A stretch of DNA of 64,000 nt from Strongylocentrotus droebachiensis. Lineage: Eukaryota > Echinodermata > Echinoidea > Camarodonta > Strongylocentrotidae. The notes below the pieces were generated by a model. That model was not told where the DNA came from, ran no database searches, and saw only the letters and a program-made list of their open reading frames with translations. The first letter of the stretch is position 1; each line of letters begins with the position of its first letter. Made by a program: the position numbers and the translations under genes. Below, piece by piece: positions 1 to 11,818 of this stretch. The DNA lies in contig JAVYIG010002207.1 in NCBI GenBank assembly GCA_035222895.1, positions 1 through 64,000 of the forward strand, read 5' to 3'.

Positions 1-957
1 GACGAGGATTAGGAGTCGAGAACGGTACAACGAATCGTCTTCTTTCTTTAATAGTTTAATGAAACGTCAAAGCTTACGCGCTTCGCGCGGGAGGGGGGAA
101 CCTGAATTCAGAGGCGAGAACGGTAATACGAATCTTTAATGATTTAATGAAACGTAAAAGCTTCCGCGCTTCGCGCGGGATGGAGGGGGAACTAAATTCC
201 GACGAGGATTATTTTCGAGAACGGTACAACGAATCGTCTTCTTTCTCTAATGATTAAATGCAAATTAAAAGCTTCCGCGCTTCGCGCGGGAGGGGGGAAC
301 CTGAATTCAGACGAGGATTAAGAGTCGAGAACTGTACAGCCAATCGTCTTCTTTCTCTCATAATCTTATGAAACTTAAAAGCTTCCGCGGTTGGCGCTGG
401 AGGGGGGGGGGACCCGAATTCAGACGAGGATTAAGAGTCGAGAACTGTACAACTAATCGTCTTCTTTCTCTAATGATTTAATGAAACGTAAAACCTTCCG
501 CGCTTCGCGCGGGAGGGGGGGGGGGGTGGAACTGAATTCAGACGAGGATTAGGAGTCGAGAACGGTACAACGAATCGTCTTCTTTCTTTAATAGTTTAAT
601 GAAACGTCAAAGCTTCCGCGCTTCGCGCAGGAGGGGAAGGGGGGGGGGGACTGAATTTACACAAGGATTAAGAGTCGAGGACGGTACAACGAATCGTCTT
701 CTTTCTCTCATAATCTTATGAAACTTAAAACCTTCCGCGCTTCGCGCGGGAGGGGGGGGGGGACCTGAATTCAGACGAGGATTAAGAGTCGAGAACTGTA
801 CAACGAATCGTCTTCTTTCTCCAATGATTTAATGAAACGTAAAAGCTTCCGCGCGTCGCGCAGGAGGGGAAGGGGGGGGGGGGAGGTTTGAATTTAGACA
901 AGGATTAAGAGTCGAGAACGGTACAACGAATCGTCTTCTTTCTCTAATGATTTAACG
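1..957. repeat. Tandem satellite, about 120-bp unit, about 8 copies
   Basis: Units restart with GACGAGGATTA or a close variant near 1, 201, 310, 423, 541, 661, 773 and 897. Each has a conserved block (GAACGGTACAACGAATCGTC), a T/C-rich stretch, the palindrome CCGCGC-TTC-GCGCGG, a G-run of variable length, and TGAATTCA. Copies differ by point changes and G-run length, as in a decaying satellite. The array stops about 110 bp from the last visible exon of the leftmost gene and may continue beyond the window. Confidence 0.93.
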
Positions 958-987
958 ACGGAATCCTGGATCCGCGCCTGACCAAAA

Positions 988-1049
988 GGAACCGATTAGG
1001 CATTGTTTGCTATATAGATGGCGCAAGTATATAGCTAGTGGGGCGTTAA
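988..1049 (+). mobile_element. Truncated copy of the TTAA-flanked MITE
   Basis: The stretch from CCGATTAGGCATTG to GTGGGGCGTTAA matches the right third of the elements at 18603-18804 and 43179-43373. Its left part is missing and is replaced by the satellite. It ends 16 bp before the splice donor of the adjacent SEC14-like exon on the other strand. Confidence 0.7.
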
Positions 1050-1065
1050 CATTAAGAGCTGTTAC

Positions 1066-4000
1066 CTCAATCATGACGGCCATACCGGGTTTCCACATGT
1101 GACTTGCGCTGAGGTTATCGAGATCGACGATGAGTGTAATCCCTTCGATATGACGACCCAGCTATAGGGAAGAGTAAACGAAAGAAATGAGACCCATCAT
1201 ACACATACCCAATGAAAGAAGAATGTAGTTGTTCATGTAAATAGACATTGTATGTCACGATACTATAGATTTTGGAGGTTTTCAATTACCCCCCCCCCCC
1301 CCCTTACAAAATATGCAAATATTGTTATTCTCTCTTTTCAAGAATGGTTCTGATTTTGATTTACATGTTTTATCTTCTCAAACATTTATTTATATATCTA
1401 AAGAGTTATAGAGGTTGAAGAATAGCTTTCAATGGAAGAATAAACTATAAGCGTCACAATAATTTCATGAAAAGAGAAAATAAAAACATTATTCTAACTC
1501 TATTGGCAAGAGTGTAAATAGAATATGTCACCCTTTTGTGTGAGGGATCACTGTGCATGTCGTATAATGTCGAGACAGGGAAGAAGAGTTTTTCTGTATA
1601 ATAAAAAAATAAATAAAAAAAAAGGGCAAATTTTAGCAATAAGATAATTAGATAATGTTCAGGTACCCAATAATATTGAGAATGCTGAATTTACAAAATT
1701 TATTCAATTATAACTAAGTTATAGGAATGAATAGATTGATACCCATAATATAATGTAATCATTACTATCTCATTTAAAACCCTTACAAACAAATGAATGA
1801 TGGATTTCAAAATATTTACCTTTTGAGAAATGACTTCTTGTTCTTTGACCATTCTCTCGATGACATATATATTAGTTCTGATGATATCTCCTGTCTTCAC
1901 CGAGTAAATGAGTCCTGTCATTAAAAAAATAAGAACAGATTCGGGATCACTCCTCAGGTTGCACTATCATGACTATATAAACTAATATCTTTCTTAGGGT
2001 CTAAATTCATGACATTACATGGTTTAAAAAAGAATATGGTTTGAAAAATCGTCAGGATAAAACATGAACATATTTTAAGAACTGTGTATAGATTATGTTT
2101 ATTTTATGATACTAAATCTATCTAGAAGGCTATTTATTTATATTAGTTTTTTAGGTTTGTGACAAAATGAATGATAATTTAATAGTACTGTATCGATTTT
2201 TAAAGTTATAACTCTGTAAAAGTTACAAAGTTATAACTATGTGTAATTTTTAAAAAAACGTTTTGAAGCAATTATTAGACATAATTATTATCAAGGAAGA
2301 TGAAAAAAATAAATTTACATAACTGACCTTTGGGGTCAACATTCCCGAGTGGACTCAACCATACCACATGGCCAAGCTTGTCCAATCCTAGTGATCCTCC
2401 TGGCCAGTACTTCAGACATACCTAAAATTGAGAATTGTGAAAAGGAAAACTACCCCCGAAATCGATTCTTATCATAATATTTTATCACAATAAAAAGAGA
2501 CTATTTAATTAAACATGCAATGGGTTTCGAACGTTTACATAAATATGGCTGGAAATACAGGCGAGCCAGGTCCGTAAAAATACGGAAACGAATATTTTGC
2601 CAGAAACGGTATGGTTTTGATTGAGCCAAATTGTTAGGAAAGAAATCCAAAAAGAAGATGTAATTGTTTCATGTTATCACTGACGATATTTTAGTGCAAC
2701 ATGCATCTTTATTGAATAAAACGAAGTCAAATCACTGTTCAGAACTATAGTCCCTAAAGTATATGTCAGCATGAAAGCAAAGTATTATAATGTCTATGAA
2801 TAGTGAAAACAGAACGTCTACACTGCTACTTATTTTAGTCAATTGCCTTCTCTAGATTTTCTTCTGACACGTTGAAAAAAGGGAATATGAAAGATATTTA
2901 AAATGATGACGTAAATGTAAAAACATTCTTTTTCATAATAGGACCTAGCAAGTGCAGAAATCATGATTTATGCATACCTCGGGTATCTTATACCATTCGT
3001 GTATAGTGTCAATTTTCATTTGTGCTCGCCACACAATATCCTATAGAGGAAAGACATATATTGGTTAACTTTTAGGATACCCTGCAATTAAACAGGCAGA
3101 AAACTGCTGTCACTATACTAGAAAAAAAATAGTAATTGGAAATAGTTTCATGTGTAATGTTATATAATGGACAATTTTTTTTAAATAGACCTGAATTGTT
3201 GGTTTCCTGGGCATCGTTTAGTGAAGACCGCATAACTTCAAGTTCACCGACATTCTACTGAAACGCTTGTTATTGTATAATACATGCATTTCAACGTGAT
3301 GTCGGCGGTATACTTATGACTGTTTCATGAAACGCTACCCCGGTGTATAGCCTCTTTATAAATTATACATAAATGTTTTCACAAGAAAAATATTTCCATA
3401 CAGCTTATTTCTCACAGCCTTCACGTACAGCAAGAAGGAATGTTTGATGAAATATTATATTGTCTTATCATGATTAGGTCCTTCTTTGTATATGAATTGA
3501 TAATTTAAAAGAAAATCCTCATGAAACATTGATTAAGACAGTCTCCTCGACATCAAATCGCCAAACAAAATGATAATGACAAGCCAAGCAAAGATAACCA
3601 TTCATAAATTATAATGAAATGTTTTTTTCGCCGGATCGGTATGCGTGAGGGAAGTTTGTCATTAATTTCATAAATCAGAAAAATCTTTCACGTGCTGTTT
3701 TGGTTTCGAATTTCAAATGATATGGTGAAAGTCACATCATCAAAGACAAATTACGCAAACTCTATGTTTTATACCTACATGTATGCTATTGATTTACTGA
3801 CATGCTTTTTCCTACACAATCGTTATATCGGTATTTGCATTTTAAACTCCAGCCTGAATGCATCGAAAGCCGTGAAAGACGAAAACAAAGATGATTTGCA
3901 AATTATAAAACCATCAATTATCTTTCATAATGTGAATTACATAAAATATAGTGTTGCTTATGTAAACAAAAATCCTAAAAACATAGGTGCTGTTTATTTT

Positions 4001-6308
4001 TTCTACATATTTTAAAGGCTCATTGAAACAGGAAACAAAATAGAAAATGCAGATAAGATAGAGCATTGAGGGAAAATAATATGTTTATAATTAATGTCAA
4101 CTGATTAACAATATCACAATGAATTATGTTATCATTGAATGCGATTATGATTCACGAGCATGGGTAGAGAAACGTGTAAGAAATATTTATGACATACTTT
4201 GCCAAGTGACTAATCAAAGAAAATAAACCAAGATATAAGAAATTCGATTGTTTAATCCATTGAAAGCTATCACTTCTGTCGCATAGAAGAAGAATAACAT
4301 TTATGTTTTCATAACATGTATGCTATTGATATTCAGACATGCTTTTTCATAGTCATAATCGCTATATAGAATATATATCAGTATTTGCATATCAAACTCC
4401 AGCCTGAAAGCATCGAATGCCGTGTAAGACGAAAACAAAAATTATGTGCAAATTATAAAAACATCAGTTATCTTTCATCTCTGAATTACAGATAATGTTG
4501 CTTATGTAAACAAAAACCCCAAAAACATTGGTGCGGTTTATTTTTTCTAGATATTTTGAAGGCTCATTGAAACAGGAAACAAATTAGAAAATGTAGCTAA
4601 GATAGAGCATTGAGGGAACATTATATTAATAATGAACGTCAACTGATTAATGATATCACAATGAATTATGTCAACATTGAATGTGACTGCGGTTCACGAG
4701 CATGAGTAGACAAATTATGAGTAAGAAATGTTCATGACATACTTTGCCAAGTGATTATCAAAGAAAATGAACTTAGATATGAAATTCGATTGTTTGATCA
4801 ATAAAGCTATCACTTCTGTCTCATAGAAGAAGAAGACATTTTCTAAAATGGAGATAAAGCTGAGGGGAGAATATTCGTTTTTTCTGCTTTGGGCCTGATT
4901 ATTGTAAACCCAAATTAATGAGTCCTGTAAAAAAAAATGTGATCGGACATACCTGGCGAATTATGGCTTCTGTCTTCTTGATGTCAAATTTCCGAGCTAT
5001 AGATGGAGGAATATTAATGATGAAACTCGATTTAAAACAAAAACAAAGAATTGCAATTACATTTTATATCAACGCTAAACCTATACTGAACTACCTTCGA
5101 ATTAAAATCTAATTATATCTGCATCCGATATATTATTATGTGGTGATGAATAACATGAAAGCTAAATATGTATCAGTGGCGTTCTAACTTCAGTATCATA
5201 TCTTAAAAAGATATAATTTTATGCCTACTCAATTTTTTAACCACAAATATTGCTAAAGTTGGCTATGGGTCAATTTTAATTTTGTAATAGGCCTATATCA
5301 TTCTGTCAAATGAATCGTAGCGCAACTGTTTACGTTATTTTATGAAATAAATATTTATGTATGTACAAGTCATGTGTGTTTCTAAAAAATGACAACAAAG
5401 TTCGTTTTCTTGGTATACCTTGAATAAAAGGCACCAATTACATTTATTTTAAAAAGGAAGAAGAAAAATACCTCGTAGAAAGCGGAGAAGCTGATGTACA
5501 TCATGGATTGGTTTCTGTATATCATTCAGTTTTGATTTAAGCTGTAAATGAAGGAAAAAAAAACAGATTCATGGCAGCTCTAGGATCTCAAAAAATAGGG
5601 GGTAGGGGCAATTGCTTAAAGTGACAACTATGTTTTTGTTGGGGATGTTTGATTGTTGGGCTTTTTATAAATTCCTCTTTCGGTGGAAAATGGAATAAGG
5701 GAAAGTTACATTGAAGCTGTACTTTCAGCTATACATTATATAATAATGATGAGAATACAATAACATAACACATGTTTGAATTAGAAGGCATTGAACTAAA
5801 AACATGTAATTGACCAATTCAATGAAATGAAAACCAGAACAAAATTTGTAAATTTTAAGAATTTGCTCATGATTGTGTACTTTTCATTTTTGTACAGAAT
5901 ATTGATTTCACTGAAATGAAATAAATAAAAAAATATTCAAGAAAAAAAAACGGAATCCACTGTTCAAGACCGGTGTGGACTATGGATAATCCTTGTCCCC
6001 TGTTCCATTGCAGATATTATCCACGACATAAGGCAGTAAAAACATAATTATAAAACAAAAATACTAACTATTTATCTTCATAATAGATAATGATGTGAAA
6101 CTTAATGAAAATCTCAACGTATAAATACCCCCTAAAGAGCCCAAAGCATCACCATCCGACTAAGTTGGTCACACGAATGAAAAATGACCGTGTACAACTT
6201 TGCAAGACTGGTCTATAAATTAAATGAGCAAACATGATTGAACTGTAATATTACCTCTTTCAATGCATCGGCTTGATTAGCAGTCAGATCACTCAATGTA
6301 CCACTCAT
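1066..6308 (-). CDS. SEC14L2-like: SEC14-like protein (SEC14L2 type), 5' seven exons, 3' end outside window
   Basis: Coding exons in order: 6308-6255, 5541-5472, 4996-4953, 3040-2978, 2421-2328, 1914-1820 and 1161-1066, all with AG/GT borders and joining in phase to 172 codons. The start is MSGTLSDLT, as in SEC14L2-type proteins. Residues about 20-85 are the CRAL-TRIO N-terminal helices (LLRFLRARKFDI, then WRAQMKIDTIHEWYKIPE). The lipid-binding CRAL-TRIO domain follows (YWPGGSLGLDKLG, then LIVDLDNLSASHMWKPGM). The family binds tocopherol, squalene or phosphoinositides and moves lipids between membranes; the ligand cannot be told here. The last visible exon ends in phase 0 after AVMIE, mid-domain. 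The remaining CRAL-TRIO and GOLD exons must lie left of position 1. The gene diverges from the CCCH gene at 7425. Confidence 0.9.
3770..4850. repeat. Direct duplication of about 540 bp in a SEC14-like intron
   Basis: 3779-4300 and 4318-4840 are two head-to-tail copies. Landmarks such as TGTATGCTATTGAT, CTCCAGCCTGAA, GGCTCATTGAAACAGGAAAC and CATACTTTGCCAAGTGA recur in the same order about 540 bp apart, with scattered substitutions and small indels. The copies lie between exons 3 and 4 of the left SEC14-like gene. A 107-codon frame at 3692-4015 comes from the first copy and is closed in the second, so I do not call it a gene. Confidence 0.85.
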
Positions 6309-7424
6309 TGTGATTCCATGCACAGACGATACTACAACTTAATGAGGTAACAATAGTTATAAACTTAGACAATTCAAGTCATTACTCCGAAGATCCGGTA
6401 TACGCAGGATAAATAATCTAAAACGAACCAAGGGATATATCGGAGATTCGGAGTCTAAACTCTAAAGTCCTCAGGCATATTCATACCGATACTTTCAGGA
6501 CAAATTCAATACGTGAACGCTACCCGTTTCGTCATACCCATTAAAAGGAATAATTAGAATGGTTAGTTTCATGAGGGGAAGGTCAAGGAGTTTCACATTT
6601 CCAGGATCAGGTGCATGTAGGCCTACGATAAATAATTACACTGGATCAATATATCTTTGATCGACATGATATATAATGCATTGTTGTCTTTTATTTACAA
6701 AATTAGTAACAATTATTAAGAAATAATTCATTTTTGAAGTTTTATTGATATCAATCTGTTACTCAATGAGGGGGTTAGATTTATGCAGTAATTGCAGTTT
6801 ACCCCTTTTCAAAACATTTGACTCTTGTCCAAAGTTCACTTGATCGTGTTAATCTATCATCATATTCATACCTGCTGATAATGGTTCCTCATGATCAATT
6901 ATCTATTAATCTAACACAAAGATCATCCACTTCAGACTATGACCGCTCGACCATGTTGTTTGCTCAAACGATTTAATCATTGTCTTATTTTCAAAAATGG
7001 GATTTTAGTGCTTTAAAAAACATTTGCTTTTCTCATTTTCATGTCCAATGCCCCTTTGGTAATTAATGTGTTATCCTACTAACTAAAGAAGCACAAGTAA
7101 AGTAAATAAAAACAATATGGAGAGTGAATGAGGAAAGAAAAAAGTATTTACCACTTTCTAAGATCTCACCACCATTTTCACTCCTTCTGCATTCTGTTCT
7201 GTATAAAGCGCATAGAGAAATGTAATTATGAATATGTGTTATGCGCTTTACAAAAAAATTAATTATTATTGTTTTTATTTATGAATGTACAGAAGAAGAT
7301 ACAAACACTTCCCCAAACAAAACAAAAGAAAAGTTGAACACATAATTTGGGCTGACGGACGGGGAATAATGAAAGAAGGGAGAAAACGCCATCTAGTGCT
7401 GGCAACAAGGCAACACTAACAAAA
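6309..7424. other. Divergent intergenic region
   Basis: This 1.1-kb AT-rich spacer separates the SEC14-like start codon (minus) from the CCCH-gene start codon (plus), so both promoters should lie here. I see no convincing TATA box. Around 7204-7250 the inverted pair AAAGCGCATA/TATGCGCTTT followed by an ATT-rich stretch looks like the 3' end of a retroelement. Confidence 0.5.
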
Positions 7425-8639
7425 ATGACGTCTCTTGTAGCAGACTACCCCTCTTCTTCAGGCTCAGACTCGGAATCTGAAGCTGATATTCCAATAAATC
7501 GTCAAGAAAAAGAAAGTAAAACGTAAGTGGCGTGATTGGGTCTCGGTACAAAGTAATTGTCATTGCGTAAAATTATCGAAATTCAACTGTTAACATGCAA
7601 AATATTTCTTCATTCTATAACATTATCCCACCTATTCAAGTTGATGTAATGTCAGTACTCGTGCATCATCGACGATGCTCCATTTTTGTTTAAAAGGGGG
7701 GGGGGGGGGGGTAAGGTGATTAGGTCTAGATCTAGAGGAGGTAGGTCTACCTTACTAGATATGACATATGTAGAGGGATGGCCGATGGTCGTGGTTTGAG
7801 ATTTGTGTTGTGGACTCGGTCTGGTCATGAAATAAATTTTGCAGCAACATTTTAAAGTTGCATTGGCATTGCTTTTTTTTTTTAAACCTGGCTTGTTTCT
7901 CTGTCTTCTTTAAGTTTAATTTGTAAATCATACTATGAGATTGAAAAAATCAGTGACTGATGTGTCTCTTAATTTCTATTTCATATTACACAGGCAACAA
8001 AATCTATTGACCAGTCAGGATACTTCAAGTTCTTCGGACTCTGACACAAATGCTTATTCTTCTGACCGTTCCAGGAAGCGTGTAAGGAAGCCTGTCAAGG
8101 CAGACAAAGACAATGTTCCACTGCCATTACCTCAAGGTTTCTCATCATCTGAGTCCCCTGGAGGAACGGGTAATGCCAAGAACCTCCTTAGTTTGTCTGT
8201 CTTTGCCAATCCTTTCGAGCAAGCCAGACAAGATCAACTATCTATCCTTGAAAAGCATGTCAAGATGAAAGAACAAGAGAAGCCAGACGGTGCTGCTGCT
8301 GCCAGAGGAAACCATAAAATGTGCTACAAATTCCAGAAAGGAAATTGTAGGTTTGGAGACACTTGCAAGTTCTCTCATGGAAGTGATCATAAACCTGTGT
8401 TACTTACTGGGGGAAACTCTGAAGCTTACCCTAGCGCTGCAAGTGGAGGCCACATGGGGGCTCCATACCAGGATGTACTTAACGATGAGGGACGAAGAGC
8501 AAAGGAGGAGGAAGAGACGATAAGAAAGAGGAGGAAAGATAGAGCCGGACTGAGTGAAGCACTGGTCCCATCAAAGAAAGCAAAGAGAATATATGATAGG
8601 CAGAGAACACAAGAGAGACCCTGGACTGCAAAGAGATAA
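7425..8639 (+). CDS. CCCH-type zinc-finger protein, two exons
   Basis: Exon 1 is 7425-7522, ending at GTAAGT; exon 2 is 7994-8639, ending in TAA. They join in phase to 247 residues. The N-terminus (MTSLVADYPSS, then acidic/serine-rich) is followed by a second serine-rich patch, a basic patch, and the block LSVFANPFEQARQDQLSILE, predicted helical. A single CCCH finger lies at residues 143-161 with spacing C-x7-C-x5-C-x3-H. The tail is charged and ends KRIYDRQRTQERPWTAKR. Single CCCH fingers usually bind RNA and the basic patches suggest nuclear location; both are inferences. I do not recognise the orthologous family. An AATAAA lies at 9480-9485. Confidence 0.85.
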
Positions 8640-9715
8640 CTTATGATATGGAACTTTAAATCAGCTATTTGTACTACCTACATGTATTTTGATTATTTCA
8701 GTAGTACACAAATCTAAAGTAGCATTTATTTCATTGCCTATGGAGAGCCGGGAGGACATTTACTATTATTCAAAATGATATGACGAAGCGTCATTCTCCC
8801 TCTCAGCAGATGCTAAGTAAGCAGTTATGAACAGAGTTTCATTGTCATGTCCAATACTTATTACTATTTTTTTGCAACAGCCTGCAGAAATTAGATTTCC
8901 TAATGTATTGAGCAAAAAAAAAATTGTATTTGATTACAGCCAAATTTTCTGATACATACTGCATAAAAGTCATGACATGTTTCTTTGGTGTGTTGTACAT
9001 GCATGCATCTGCCTTTTTTGCAGTTTTGACAAGTAAAAGTATTTAAACAGAATTGAAAATTGATTTAGCTAGAAGTTACCACTGACATATGATTATCTGC
9101 TCCACCCACTTTGTTGTCATTGCTTAAGCAGTGTGTACTGCTGATATATTTAAACCTCTAAACCTTTACAAAAAAAGTGGGCAGGGCGCAGGCCTTTGAC
9201 TCACATAGCAAGGCCAAAATAAATGAAATTCAAGTTTACAGCACCAATGTACAAAGTGCTGTTGCCATTAAGCTTTCTCTCCCAAAGTTACTTATCAAGT
9301 ATTATTGTAATAGGATTTGGTCCTCCTGAACTGCATGCTTATCTTGATTATGTAAAAAAAAAAGGAATTTACTGAACGGCTCATAATGGGTCTGATTTCA
9401 TAATTCATAGACACTTTTTTTAATTCATGTACATTTTTATAAATATACAATTGTTTTGTATCCTTTCCCCCTTTTTTGCAATAAATGTACTATAAGCATA
9501 GAAAAACTTTTGTTTATTATGCGCTTTATAAATATTCTTTTATTATTATTATTATAATAAATTACTACATGTATTATATTTCATTCTTGCCTTTGTTTGA
9601 TATGTGATATAATTGTGCAATGATGCTTTGCCAACTAGATCACATATTTGTCCCATTATTTATTGATGTGCTAGCTGTATGATTATCAGCAGACATACTG
9701 TTGAACTGTCTCATG
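8640..9715. other. 3' flank of the CCCH gene
   Basis: No gene is visible. Candidate poly(A) signals are near 9218 and at 9480-9485. At about 9515-9565 the sequence TATGCGCTTTATAAATATTC plus an ATT repeat matches the 3' tail of the SINE/LINE elements elsewhere in this window. Confidence 0.5.
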
Positions 9716-10860
9716 TCCGGGATATTTTGCTTTTGAGGATAGTAGTGAATGTTGATGAGATGGTGGAGATGATGAAAGTAATGATGATAGTGATGATGAT
9801 GGGATGACGATGATAGTGAATTAGTGATGATGATGGTAATGATGATGATGATAATGGGATGACAATGATAGTGATGATGGTGATGATGACGATGATAGTG
9901 ATGATGGTGATGAAGGATAGTGATGATGGTGATGAAGATGATGACAATGGTGATGTAAGGTGTTGGACATATAATTCACATTGGCCATATATACAGTCAA
10001 ATGAATAATCTTGTGGCTTTGATTTGTCCAGATTTTACAAAAATGCTTAAATATTAGGGACTCTCCTGCCAAGCTTACGCACAATGGTCATTTCTAGGTT
10101 ACCTACAGACTCCCCATACCTCTGTAATCTCATCATCCTCTTCATCTATGTTACCATCACCTTCCCCAACCTCATGACCATATTATCATCGTCATTATCA
10201 TTGCCACCATTAATTCATCATCACCATCACTTTCTTCATCATCATCACTATCATCGTCAACATCACTATGTTGACAATGGTGATGTAAGGTGTTGGACAT
10301 ATAATTCACATTGGCCCAATATACAGTCAAATGAATAATCTTGTGGCTTTGATTTGTCCAGATTTTACAAAAATGCTTAAATATTAGGGACTCTCCTGCC
10401 AAGCTTTCGCACAATGGTCATTTCTAGGTTACCTACAGACTCCCCATACCTCTCTAATCTCATTATCCTCTTCATCTATGTTACCATCACCTTCCCCAAC
10501 CTCGTGACCATATTATCATCATCATCATTATCATTGCCACCATTAATTCATCATCACCATCACTTTCTTCATCATCATCACTATCATCATCAACATCACT
10601 ATCATTTTCATCACCAACATCATCATCACTATCATTTTCATCACCAACATCATCATCACTATCATGATCATCATCACCATTACTGTCATCTCCATTTGCA
10701 AATATCATCATCATCATCACCATCTAGTGTCTTTATCATCACCACCATCGTAATCATTAGCATCATCACTGCTACTATCATAACCTCATTACCATCACTA
10801 TCACTACTCATAGCCTTTGGGAGAGTGCATAACATATATATTACCTCACTCAGGTATTAT
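9716..10860. repeat. 330-bp tandem duplication between opposed triplet-repeat tracts
   Basis: Left (9716-9957) is mostly GATGAT/GATGGT repeats; right (about 10500-10800) is mostly ATCATC/ACCATC, so the flanks are roughly complementary. Between them a unique segment is present twice head to tail with a period of 330 bp (GACAATGGTGATGTAAGGTG at about 9942 and 10272). The His-, Asp- and Ser-rich reading frames here are products of the triplets. Confidence 0.85.
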
Positions 10861-11344
10861 TTGACATAATTCTACTACATATCTCTGAACACCAACAAGT
10901 TACTAACAGAAAATAACAAGATTGCATTTGTTCATTTTTTATTACAAGGATTACATTTGTAAGCATCTACTGAAGCAAAGCAAAATGGTATCAAAATATT
11001 TTCAGTGCCCATACATTCCTTTATAACTTGTGAAATTTCTGAAGTGAAGAAAGGCATGCTGACCTATAAACAAATCCTGGATTTCTGTATTATTGTTAGG
11101 ACATACAGGTGTATACCCAGTGCATAATGAAGCTGGATTCTTTTTAAAGTCAAGCTTTGTTTCTACAGGTCTATTACTGATTCTAGTAATAGATTTAAAT
11201 TACTTTATACCTTAGGCTGTATGGTCAGTCATTATATAACACATATTATTGTAGTTTGTGCAATTATGTACTCTGCTTACAGCAGGCCACATGCAAAAGT
11301 CCATGTGAGTAGGAAAAAAATTCCCACATGAGATATTCATTTCT

Positions 11345-11625
11345 AAGAAAAAACCCATTTAATCATCCTCTTCACCAATATGTCCTGTTGATCTCCCATC
11401 CTTCTCCACCTCAAGGGTTCCATGTTGGTTAGTTTGTTTGTTTAACCTAACTGCTAAGAAAGCATGTGTATGCTTGTAAGGAAGCAACCAGGGGACCGAC
11501 GGCTCTAAGTCCTCTCCAAGGGACTTGGTAATGGGGATTGATACCTTACAAAAGGGCACTACCACATCAAATAGGTTTCTAACCAGGGACCTCCCGATTA
11601 CGAGACCATTGCTCTACCACTGATG
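11345..11625 (-). mobile_element. tRNA-derived SINE, degenerate
   Basis: The minus strand begins GTGGTAGAGCAATGGTCTCG, a tRNA-like A-box region, followed by a degenerate B-box region (GAGGTCCCTGG) and an unrelated body running towards 11345. The order head, body, tail is that of a tRNA-derived SINE. It lies just downstream of GTF2H3. Confidence 0.6.
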
Positions 11626-11818
11626 TTATAAATCTATAACTGTTAAATCTATAATTGTTGACTTTCTGTGGTGTAGCAAGCTTACTCTCCATTTCAAACA
11701 ATACTACAGCTGAATTTGAAGCACACTCGTTGTCCAATCCTGGATCAATATCATATTTGACAATTTTGCTCTTCTAAAACGTCTCTAATGTATAAATTAA
11801 AAGATCCTTGTATCGTCA

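Noticed and set aside
3692..4015. 107-codon plus-strand ORF
   Set aside because: It lies in one copy of an intronic duplication, is interrupted in the sister copy, and has no domain.
9711..10869. His-, Asp- and Ser-rich ORFs on both strands
   Set aside because: They are produced by GATGAT/ATCATC triplets in several frames, with no start context or conserved domain.
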